Assembly (NCBI GenBank): GCA_016926235.1
Contig: JAFGOZ010000110.1
Span: forward strand, 1-14,739
Source of the DNA: Bacteroidales bacterium
Lineage (GTDB): Bacteria > Bacteroidota > Bacteroidia > Bacteroidales > UBA10428
DNA length: 14,739 bases
Reading direction: 5' to 3'
Part shown: one piece after another, positions 7,126 through 13,512 of the stretch
Position numbering within the stretch: the first letter of the stretch is position 1
Layout of the letters: the number at the start of each line of letters is the position of its first letter
Made by a program: the position numbers and the translations under genes
Notes under the pieces: model-generated
What the model was told of the DNA's origin: nothing
What the model saw: the letters and a program-made list of their open reading frames with translations, nothing else
The model's database searches: none

Positions 7126-7510
7126 TATGGCAATATTATTACAATTAAACTGTAAATTAGTATAAATAAAACCCTGAAAGGGTGAAAGAACAGAGTGAAA
7201 GCTTTACTTCCGAACTGGCAGGCAAGGATAGTTGCAAATAAACCTCTGTCAGGGTCTGCTTAATTAAACATAACCGATCGCTTACCGGATTGTAGCAGCT
7301 TTTCGTATTAAATATCATGCATACTGCCCTAAACTCTTAACTCTGCATCACCCGTCAATCGTCCTTCGTATCTCGTCCTTCGTTCCTCATATTTCCACAA
7401 ACAGACCGCTCCTCCAGAATTTGAACCATACTACTTTATGAATCATTTAACATGCCCTATGCTCTTTCCCTACACTCTCCGACCTTCGTCAACCTTCTCT
7501 CGTTCTTCGT
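7126..7510. other. Gene-free stretch with hairpin and GACGA-family repeats
   Basis: There is no supported gene. The hairpin ACCCTgaaAGGGT lies at 7171-7183, and a related ACCTCTGTCAGGGT at 7242-7255. These resemble short Bacteroidota intergenic repeats. At 7352-7389 there is a minus-strand copy of the GACGA family, including the 16-base word identical to 5655-5670. A further run (about 7480-7513) abuts the wzi stop codon. A reading frame on the plus strand from 7438 lies antisense to the wzi end and has no recognisable features. Confidence 0.5.
7352..7389 (-). repeat. GACGA-family repeat with 16-base word, copy 2
   Basis: CCGTCAATCGTCCTTC (7352-7367) is identical to 5655-5670 and is followed by CGTATCTCGTCCTTCGTTCCTC. 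On the minus strand this reads as tandem GACGA/GAYGA hexamer-like units. It is one of at least five such runs in the window, all between genes. Confidence 0.6.
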
Positions 7511-9121
7511 CTAAAACCCAAAATACACCCCCCCCGATATGGTATTATTTTCTCCTCTCAACACTTGCGGGGTATACAGTTCAACTTCACCTTCTATGTT
7601 ACTATAAATGTACTCGAAAAATACAAATCCATCGTTAATGAATTCATATCGAATTTTTGTTCCAATAGCATTGTCGGTCCATATGCGATAATCCATAAAG
7701 GAAAGACCTTTTAATGCATCTCTGCTTCTAATGTAGGGGTAATCCTCTCCTTTTTCAGCATGCAGGTAATACGACTGAATTAATAAACCCCTCAGGGGCC
7801 TAAAAGTAACAGATGCATAATGCTCCTGACTATTATCGCCAAGGTAATGGCCTAAATTATATAAATTGGAGGTATATGTGGTCGTGGTAATATCGTGCTT
7901 GTACACCATAGGATTGGTGCGTGTATATTCATAATTTAATGCCAGATTTCTAATTCCTAATCCATCCAGGCAAAAACCCGCTTTATAACTAAAATAATTC
8001 GATTGTTTATCTTTATCAAACATCGTCCCGGTTTCAATTTCATCTATAAATATGCTTGCATACAAATGCAGATGTTTTATCTGGCGACTGCTGATATCAA
8101 AGAACATTTGCGAATTCTGGCCTACATTCTTCCCAATCTTGTCGGTATTATTCAGTGCATGGTCTACTGATTTATAGAACAAGACCGGAATTAAAAATGC
8201 CGGATGGACATTATCAATCGAGTATACTATTGAATTACCGGCAGAAACATAAAATCGTTCAAAAGGCCTGAAAGTAAAAAAATTAGCTGCAAGGTATTTA
8301 TTATGAAATACCTCTCTCCGGGTGGTTGGATTTACCCAGTAGCTTCTTACACTGTCAACTACAGAAGATACCAGCCAGCCATGCACATAATTAAATTCAA
8401 ACCATTTAGCGGGTTTCAGGTTTAGTTTTATCTGGGCAAATGAGGGAGTACGACCTGAAAATATCTGGCTGCCGTGATAATTTGTACCCCAAATAAAGTG
8501 ATCCTTGACTAAACCAAAAGATCCCCAATCCCAGGCATAGGTTATACCTCCTCTCATTTCGCTATAATCACCTCCTCCATCCGAAGTATATTTGTAATTT
8601 CCTCCCATCCTTTCAGATATGTACTTCGGGTTGTTTAAAACATCCGATTCGTGATTATCCCTGAGATTGGCATAAAAACCCCAATGTTTACCTATAGTTG
8701 CATAAGCTTCGGCTCCAGCCCACCTGTGATGCCATGATCCATTCTTATTTGACCAGTATTGTATCCCTCCAATGGGATTCATTGTAAACGAGAACAATGA
8801 GTCACGATAATAAAATGCGTCCAACCGTTTTTTAAAATTCTTGTCCGTATATTTTTCTTTGCTGAAATCTTTTAACAGGAAAGTAAGTTCCTTTTTTTGT
8901 CTGTTGTTTAATACTGAATCTGCGGCGTTTATATTCTGAAGTTGCTTTGAAATAAACTGCCGACTAAATGGCATTACAGAAGTATTGATATCGATAATAC
9001 CCTGATTAGCCATTTCTGTAAGAAAATTATACGGGGAACTGTAGGATGTATGCAGGTAAACATCCTGTGAAAATATGTACTGTCCGATAAAAAGGATGAT
9101 TATAGTAAAATACGTTCTCAT
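7511..9121 (-). CDS. Wzi-like capsule assembly outer-membrane protein
   Basis: The 536-residue protein starts with a signal peptide (hydrophobic residues 4-17, likely cleavage at FS|Q after S18). Many amphipathic, aromatic-rich strands follow, and it ends ...VYFGF with a terminal Phe typical of outer-membrane barrels. The N-terminal region (YLHTSYSSPYNFLTEMANQGIID) and the later GLVKDHFIWG and GRTPSFAQIKLNLKP segments fit the capsule assembly Wzi family of Bacteroidota. E. coli Wzi is an outer-membrane barrel that helps anchor capsule; the same surface role is inferred here. Its ATG overlaps the stop of the VanZ-like gene by four bases (ATGA), so the two are translationally coupled. A G8 tract six codons from the stop could slip and remove the terminal YFGF. 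Family call is strong; ligand unknown. Confidence 0.85.
   Translation of the reverse strand: MRTYFTIIILFIGQYIFSQDVYLHTSYSSPYNFLTEMANQGIIDINTSVMPFSRQFISKQLQNINAADSVLNNRQKKELTFLLKDFSKEKYTDKNFKKRLDAFYYRDSLFSFTMNPIGGIQYWSNKNGSWHHRWAGAEAYATIGKHWGFYANLRDNHESDVLNNPKYISERMGGNYKYTSDGGGDYSEMRGGITYAWDWGSFGLVKDHFIWGTNYHGSQIFSGRTPSFAQIKLNLKPAKWFEFNYVHGWLVSSVVDSVRSYWVNPTTRREVFHNKYLAANFFTFRPFERFYVSAGNSIVYSIDNVHPAFLIPVLFYKSVDHALNNTDKIGKNVGQNSQMFFDISSRQIKHLHLYASIFIDEIETGTMFDKDKQSNYFSYKAGFCLDGLGIRNLALNYEYTRTNPMVYKHDITTTTYTSNLYNLGHYLGDNSQEHYASVTFRPLRGLLIQSYYLHAEKGEDYPYIRSRDALKGLSFMDYRIWTDNAIGTKIRYEFINDGFVFFEYIYSNIEGEVELYTPQVLRGENNTISGGVYFGF
7528..7535 (-). repeat. G8 homopolymer near the wzi stop codon
   Basis: Eight Cs on the plus strand give TCG GGG GGG GTG in the wzi frame, six codons before the stop. 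It stands out in AT-rich surroundings. One extra G would read about 22 codons past the tract before stopping. One fewer would stop after about 12. Both replace the terminal YFGF. Confidence 0.9.
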
Positions 9122-9519
9122 TTGTCCGCTGGAATTTTTCTCAATTTTAGCGAAAACAAAATAAAAGACACTAACGATGCTAAAAATACCCCTGATACAT
9201 TCATGAGCAAGTCAATAATATTATAGGAACGGCCGGGAATATAATGCTGGCAATACTCATTTATTGATGAAATAAAGAGCCAAAGTAAAAGAAAGAGAAG
9301 AATAAGGCCTTTTCTTTCCCTATAAAATTGTTCGAATTTCCAGAACCAGAATAACAGGATACCTGTAAAATAAAACAGGAAATGAAATACATAATCCACC
9401 CTGAACTCGAATTTTATATTTACCTCGTTGATTTTCTCATTCAGGTTGGGTATTACATTGAAAACAATCAATACAATTAACCAGGCATAAAACAGGTATG
9501 ACAGTAATTTTTTTTGCAT
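9118..9519 (-). CDS. VanZ-like membrane protein
   Basis: This small integral membrane protein of about 133 residues has four predicted membrane segments, around residues 6-22, 44-61, 71-86 and 102-124. VanZ-family marks are DYVFHFLFYF after the first loop and the segment EYCQHYIPGR followed by NIIDLLMNVSG, where E, Q, PGR, D and N are the conserved positions. VanZ itself gives low-level teicoplanin resistance, but Bacteroidota homologues usually sit among surface-polysaccharide genes and their role is unknown. I chose ATG at 9519; a TTG two codons upstream (9525) is possible but unnecessary. The stop overlaps the wzi ATG, so the two form an operon, and a capsule-related role is inferred from that. 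Confidence 0.8.
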   Translation of the reverse strand: MQKKLLSYLFYAWLIVLIVFNVIPNLNEKINEVNIKFEFRVDYVFHFLFYFTGILLFWFWKFEQFYRERKGLILLFLLLWLFISSINEYCQHYIPGRSYNIIDLLMNVSGVFLASLVSFILFSLKLRKIPADK

Positions 9520-9522
9520 GCA

Positions 9523-9530
9523 CAAAAATA
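9523..9530 (-). promoter_or_regulatory. TAnnTTTG box directly at the VanZ-like start
   Basis: On the minus strand TATTTTTG matches TAnnTTTG exactly and ends three bases before the ATG at 9519. If active it would give an almost leaderless vanZ-wzi transcript. No good TTTG element is found at the proper upstream distance, so this may be chance. Confidence 0.2.
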
Positions 9531-9566
9531 CGAATTTGTCAGGTAATGGTAATGGAAATTATATTT

Positions 9567-9959
9567 TTAATGAAGGCCTCTGCGTTCCGTCGCATGATTA
9601 GTAAACCTTGACATTGAATGGTCTCTTGATGCCAACCCTATTAAAATAAAACGGCCGCTTCGTCTGTTTGAGTCAATTTCGCTTCGTAAAATAGAAATTA
9701 GTTCAGGGATTAGCTGTATTTCGTCAAGGCAAATAGTTTTATCCAGATTAGATTGAAAAAATAATTCTGGTTCATTTAATATTGTAAGGTCTTGCCGGTT
9801 CCGTAAATCAAGGTACATAAAATTGGACAAACGACCTGATAACATTTTTACAATAGTTGATTTACCGCATTGTCGTGGCCCTAAAATAACAACTGAAGAA
9901 AAAACCAGAAGGTTTTCTAAAATGAAATTTTCTTTTTTTCTTGCAATTAATTTATGCAT
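9567..9959 (-). pseudogene. Truncated AAA/DUF4143 ATPase, N-terminal remnant
   Basis: The 130-residue frame covers only the start of an AAA/DUF4143 ATPase. It has Walker A GPRQCGKST (27-35), the strand region MYLDLRNRQDL (48-58), Walker B TICLDEIQ (75-82) and the strand RFILIGLASRD (103-113), where full-length relatives read close to FILTGSASxD. Similarity stops there, and residues 114-130 come from unrelated sequence that contains a repeat shared with 1121-1140. The Arg-finger part, winged-helix linker and nuclease-like domain, roughly 250 residues, are missing. Nothing matching the lost part lies downstream, because the VanZ-like gene starts 48 bases later. The sensor Thr-Gly-Ser is also changed to Ile-Gly-Leu. 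It is most likely a decayed copy, though the frame is open and the P-loop intact, so a short product cannot be excluded. Confidence 0.8.
9585..9604 (-). repeat. 20-base element shared with 1121-1140
   Basis: Read on the minus strand this is TTACTAATCATGCGACGGAA, matching 19 of 20 bases at 1121-1140 on the plus strand. It falls inside the non-homologous tail of the truncated ATPase, close to where the gene was broken. Confidence 0.7.
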
Positions 9960-10105
9960 ATTGTAAACGGTATTTTCAATTTACACAAATATACCATCGA
10001 TTTTTAGTAATAAAAAAAATTTTCCAATAATAAAAAATGGTATTTTTAACCGGGAAAAAAGTATCGCCTTTAATCAGTATACAATACTATCAGATACCAC
10101 TATAT

Positions 10106-10139
10106 CCTGGTTTATTGCTGAAATTTGTATTCCCTGAAA
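10106..10139 (+). repeat. 34-base direct repeat flanking the ATPase gene, copy 1
   Basis: This segment matches 11531-11564 at 30 of 34 positions. The two copies lie on either side of the ATPase gene at 10162-11313, in the same orientation. Read on the plus strand this copy encodes PGLLLKFVFPEK, and the other encodes PGLWLKYLLPEM. The surrounding 9960-10161 otherwise holds AT-rich short inverted repeats (AAAAATggtATTTTT at 10033-10047) and no gene. Confidence 0.6.
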
Positions 10140-10161
10140 AACTTCTTTCTTGTAGTAAAAA

Positions 10162-11313
10162 TTATAATAATTCCATGTTTTTCCAGCATAAAATTTCAAT
10201 TCCATCTGATCTTTTTTGATTTGAATCTCCTGCATAAATTACTTTTCCATGCTGTTCCCCGGTTAATTTTAACCAATATCTTAGATTCCTAAAAAACTCA
10301 TCGTGAATAGTTTTACCGGATTTAATTTCAACAGGTACAAAATTGGATGTTTTATCAATTATTAAATCAAGCTCACGGCCTGTTTTATCTCGCCAAAAAT
10401 AAAGAGCATCCTTATTGGCTGAATTATTTTGCTGTTTAACAATCTCCGAAACTATAAAACACTCAAATAAAGCGCCTCTTAGAGGGTGAGATAACAAATG
10501 ACCTGTATTATGGATGCCAAGCAAAAATGCTGCTATGGCTGTATCGTAAAAATAAAGTTTTGGGCGTTTAACTATTACTTTATTAAAATTTTTGTAAAAC
10601 GGTGGAAGTAAATAAATAATGTAACTACTAACCAGGATGCTTACCCACGATTGTATTGTTTTTACATCCACACCAACTTCTACTGAAAGAGAAGTATAAT
10701 TAAGTTCCTGCCCGGTTCTTCCGGCCAGCAAACGCATAAACTTCTCGAAAACCAGTAAGTCAGAAATATTTTTTAATTGCCTGAGATCTCTTTCAATATA
10801 GGTTCGGATATAACCGGGCATCCATTCCTGAATAGCTATATTTTGATCGTATACAGGAGGATAAAATCCATTTAAAATAAATTCATTTTCAGTGTAAGAT
10901 AATCCATACTCATTTATTTCTTTTAGGCTAAAAGGAAAAAGATTCAAAAATCCAACTCTTCCGGCTAATGACTGGGTAATTTGTTCGTTTAATAAAAAAT
11001 TATTTGAACCCGTTAAGACAAACTGCCCTGACTGAGGATTATTATCTACAATTTCCTGTAAATAAGAAAATAATAATGGCGTTCGTTGTATTTCATCCAA
11101 AATTGCACCATCAGGAAATTGTAATAAAAAACCACGCGGATCGTCAATCGCAAACTGCCGGCTATCAGGATTTTCCAGGGTAGTATATGGTTTCTCCGGA
11201 AAAATAGTTTTTACCAAGGTAGTTTTACCGGATTGCCTGGGGCCCGTTACCGCAACAACTTTGAACATCGAAAATAAATATGCTAACCTGTCTGATGCAA
11301 TTCTTTTTATCAT
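10162..11313 (-). CDS. AAA ATPase with DUF4143 and nuclease-like C-terminus (subfamily 2)
   Basis: This full-length 383-residue protein has Walker A TGPRQSGKTT (23-32), Walker B AILDEIQ (70-76), sensor 1 LTGSNN (100-105) and the Arg-finger motif SLAGRV (115-120). A winged-helix-like segment follows (LNYTSLSVEVGVDVKTIQSWV, 204-224), then KLYFYDTAIAAFLLG (252-266). The C-terminal PD-(D/E)xK-like site is intact, with E284, D316 in RELDLII and E329-I-K331. Known members are P-loop ATPases with a probable DNA-related but undefined function. The ATG at 11313 follows a 31-bp palindrome by 14 bases, suggesting autoregulation. Unlike subfamily 1, which has QV in place of ExK, this copy keeps all catalytic-looking residues. 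It lies between the sugar transferase and the vanZ-wzi pair, probably as an insertion. Family call is strong; role unknown. Confidence 0.9.
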   Translation of the reverse strand: MIKRIASDRLAYLFSMFKVVAVTGPRQSGKTTLVKTIFPEKPYTTLENPDSRQFAIDDPRGFLLQFPDGAILDEIQRTPLLFSYLQEIVDNNPQSGQFVLTGSNNFLLNEQITQSLAGRVGFLNLFPFSLKEINEYGLSYTENEFILNGFYPPVYDQNIAIQEWMPGYIRTYIERDLRQLKNISDLLVFEKFMRLLAGRTGQELNYTSLSVEVGVDVKTIQSWVSILVSSYIIYLLPPFYKNFNKVIVKRPKLYFYDTAIAAFLLGIHNTGHLLSHPLRGALFECFIVSEIVKQQNNSANKDALYFWRDKTGRELDLIIDKTSNFVPVEIKSGKTIHDEFFRNLRYWLKLTGEQHGKVIYAGDSNQKRSDGIEILCWKNMELL

Positions 11314-11326
11314 AAAACAAATATAT

Positions 11327-11357
11327 GAAAAATATGGAATCCAATTCCATATTTTTC
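11327..11357 (-). promoter_or_regulatory. 31-bp palindrome upstream of the subfamily 2 ATPase
   Basis: Arms of 14 bases (GAAAAATATGGAAT and its exact complement) flank a 3-base CCA centre. It lies 14 bases upstream of the ATPase ATG on the minus strand. The position fits an operator for a dimeric or tetrameric repressor, or a 5'-leader hairpin. There is no GC-rich stem and no gene end nearby, so a terminator is less likely. Confidence 0.55.
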
Positions 11358-11455
11358 CAAATAATTATATATAATATCTACTCCGGTTTGGTATTTTATG
11401 AAATTCCACATACTCATCCCACTCCTTCAATCATTATTCATCATTCATCCCAAAA

Positions 11456-11569
11456 ATGAATAACTATCAGGAAAGCAAACGTATGCAGTATTATCATGCG
11501 GGTAATCCTGTAATAGTTTTATCGCCAAAACCTGGTTTATGGCTGAAATATTTATTGCCTGAAATGTAA
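11456..11569 (+). CDS. Possible 37-codon ORF or gene remnant with PGLWLK motif
   Basis: An ATG at 11456 opens a 37-codon frame ending PGLWLKYLLPEM. The last twelve codons match a plus-strand frame at 10106-10141 (PGLLLKFVFPEK), and a QYY triplet precedes both. The DNA match is 88 percent and three of the four base changes alter the residue, so coding constraint is not shown. It could be a small gene, the tail of a lost gene, or a non-coding repeat. I do not recognise the peptide. Confidence 0.2.
   Translation: MNNYQESKRMQYYHAGNPVIVLSPKPGLWLKYLLPEM
11531..11564 (+). repeat. 34-base direct repeat flanking the ATPase gene, copy 2
   Basis: It matches 10106-10139 at 30 of 34 positions in the same orientation. 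See the entry there for the flanking arrangement and translated peptides. Confidence 0.6.
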
Positions 11570-11611
11570 AATGATTTTTATACTTAACGGCAACATGTTT
11601 CAAAAGCCAAT

Positions 11612-11700
11612 GAAATTTCTTTATTTATATGCCTTACCTGTCGGCACTGTAATAATTAAGGTTTATTTTTATGCTGCCGGCAGGTTGTCCCTGACGGGGC
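11612..11700. repeat. Hairpin-rich intergenic repeat, degenerate copy
   Basis: The first 22 bases (GAAATTTCTTTATTTATATG..) match 14679-14700 at 20 of 22 positions. Further on lie the perfect palindrome CTGCCGGCAG (11674-11683) and GTCCCTGACGGGGC (11687-11700). This looks like a decayed relative of the repeat at the right end of the window. Confidence 0.5.
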
Positions 11701-11819
11701 AGTTTCGTGCAGGAATCCGTTTCTGTTTTCAGCAGGAATGAGTGTCCTTTTGTGCAAGAATATACATTTGAGATGTGAGAGGTGGATTGCAACTTAATGT
11801 AGCAATCACGAAGCCCGTG

Positions 11820-11849
11820 AATACAGGATGAGTATAACCTGTATTTTTT
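11820..11849 (+). terminator. Hairpin with T-run 3' of the sugar transferase
   Basis: AATACAGG (11820-11827) pairs with CCTGTATT (11838-11845) and is followed by four more Ts. A smaller CACGaagccCGTG hairpin lies just before it. The T-run is on the plus strand, whereas the adjacent sugar transferase is on the minus strand. For that gene it is only a stem without a proper U-tract. Confidence 0.35.
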
Positions 11850-11854
11850 AGATC

Positions 11855-13378
11855 CTAGTTGCTCCGTGCCTTCCTAAACACAATATTCTTAAATGCCCTG
11901 AAAAAATATTTCAGATCGGTAAGCCGGGGATGCTTTTCATAGGAATTCAGGTATTTTAGTTCCGATTCCATGATTTCTTCAAGAGTTCCGGGCATATCCG
12001 CATAAAAGGGTGGTATAAGGCCGGGTTTATATTTTATGCGTTTTTGCTGTAATTCAGGGGTATACAAATTAAAATAATGCTGGCTTAAGGGACGAACCCC
12101 TACTATTTTCATCTCCCCTTTCAGCATATTCAGTATCATGGGTATTTCATCAATCCATAACTTGCGCATGATCTTGCCCACTGTGCTCACCCTGAAATCG
12201 TTCCTGAATTTTCCGCCTTCTTCCAGGTTGTATTTCTTATAGATATATTCCTGCAAATATTCTGCATAAGGATGCATAGTCCTGAATTTATACACCTTGA
12301 TTATTTTACCATTTTTACCTACACGCTTTAAGCGAATAAACGGGCCATAGGTTGGATTGAGGTCAAAAGCCGGTTCTTTTACTTTACGGGCCACGAAAAA
12401 GAAGCTTCCCTGTATTTCCTGTTCATCAATTATCTCGAAACCACAGGAATATAACCTGCCCAATATCTCGGCACGGGTGAGGACCCTGTTTTGACCACGT
12501 GTAAGGAAAAAATATATTTTTTTTGTCAGCGTAAATTTTGGGAATACCCTTTTAAGTATATAATCAAAAAAATACAGGACATAATTTATAACCGGAGGAT
12601 ATTTAGCCAGAATACGGTGCTTTCGCATGTTTTTGGTTTCAGCACACCCGATAAAAATGCCTCCGGCAAATATTTTATGATTAACTGCCTCAAAAAATTT
12701 ATTCAGATATCTTATGTCATTAATCCGTTTCAGATTAACGAGGTTGTTAAAATAATTGTCCGGTTGCTTATCTACATTAAATTGCGTGGTGGTAGACAGG
12801 GTAAGTGATGTAGGATTAACAATGTCAATGTAACGGCTGATCAATTCCAGTGCATCTACATTGCACTCATTCAATATAAATTCCCGTATCCGTTCCGGTA
12901 TTTTTTTTCTGACTTTTTGGAAAACTACCTTAGAGGGTGCCCAAAAATCCAGTTTCAATTGGTTATCCAGTACTTCCTGCTCCATCTCCTCCGACACCTG
13001 TGAATGCTTTAAATAGAAAACAAGGTTGAAGAGAATAAGTTCGAGGATGGTAGCTAAAATAATGGTTCCAAAAACAATTAACCGTGAAAAGTGATAGTAA
13101 CGCAGCATGTAGAAAAAGAAGGTGATGGTGGAGAGGGTAATGAAATTTGGAAGCAGGATATTCCGGTTGGTAGTATATATGGTAGATTCTTCTGTGATTT
13201 CATATTTTTTTGAAAAGAACGAGATAAATAGCCATAAACCGGAATAAACCAAAAACGGGAGCAAATAATTTGGCAGGTACATACGAACACTTGCCGGCTT
13301 GAACCAAACAAACACAAGAAAGGATGCTGAAATAATCAGCAGATCAATAATAAATAACAGGAGCCTTTCTTTTTTCAT
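11855..13378 (-). CDS. Membrane sugar transferase with an inserted methyltransferase-like region
   Basis: The 507-residue protein is a bacterial sugar transferase (PF02397 type) that would load a sugar phosphate onto undecaprenyl phosphate to start a surface polysaccharide. Residues about 5-125 form four membrane segments (7-26, 38-55, 77-93, 100-123). The catalytic region (about 345-505) has RVGKNGKIIKVYKFRTM (352-368), RKLWIDEIPMILNMLKGEMKIVGVRPLS (405-432) with D410/E411, and YKPGLIPPFYADMP (450-463). Between them (about 160-335) is a segment with the look of a class I methyltransferase C-terminal half: NDIRYLNKFFEAV, GGIFIGC, RAEILGRLYSCGFEIID. It lacks the N-terminal SAM-binding glycine motif, so it is probably inactive. 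The hydrophobic helix that normally precedes KQERxG is absent. A capsule role is inferred from the nearby wzi. Family call is good. Confidence 0.85.
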   Translation of the reverse strand: MKKERLLLFIIDLLIISASFLVFVWFKPASVRMYLPNYLLPFLVYSGLWLFISFFSKKYEITEESTIYTTNRNILLPNFITLSTITFFFYMLRYYHFSRLIVFGTIILATILELILFNLVFYLKHSQVSEEMEQEVLDNQLKLDFWAPSKVVFQKVRKKIPERIREFILNECNVDALELISRYIDIVNPTSLTLSTTTQFNVDKQPDNYFNNLVNLKRINDIRYLNKFFEAVNHKIFAGGIFIGCAETKNMRKHRILAKYPPVINYVLYFFDYILKRVFPKFTLTKKIYFFLTRGQNRVLTRAEILGRLYSCGFEIIDEQEIQGSFFFVARKVKEPAFDLNPTYGPFIRLKRVGKNGKIIKVYKFRTMHPYAEYLQEYIYKKYNLEEGGKFRNDFRVSTVGKIMRKLWIDEIPMILNMLKGEMKIVGVRPLSQHYFNLYTPELQQKRIKYKPGLIPPFYADMPGTLEEIMESELKYLNSYEKHPRLTDLKYFFRAFKNIVFRKARSN

Positions 13379-13512
13379 GGTTTTTTTAAATGGTAAGTTA
13401 AATATATTGCGTTTTTACGTATTTATAACTAATTAATGGAAATTTATATTTAAAAATGACAACTGCATGTGCTGCTTTACTGTAAAAAAAGGGGGTTCAT
13501 CGAAAACAGCCT

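Larger units (their letters stand above)
11314..11854. other. 541-base gene-free stretch between ATPase and sugar transferase
   Basis: It holds, in order, a 31-bp palindrome (11327-11357), a very short frame with a repeated PGLWLK peptide (11456-11569), a hairpin-repeat cluster (11612-11700) and a hairpin with a T-run (11820-11849). I see no further gene of recognisable type. Confidence 0.5.

Noticed and set aside
7438..7638. 66-codon plus-strand frame over the wzi 3' end
   Set aside because: It begins in repeat sequence and continues antisense to wzi; the Pro run comes from the G8 tract.
9520..9525. TTG start two codons upstream for the VanZ-like gene
   Set aside because: An ATG at 9519 gives a normal basic N-terminus before the first membrane helix, so the extension is unnecessary.
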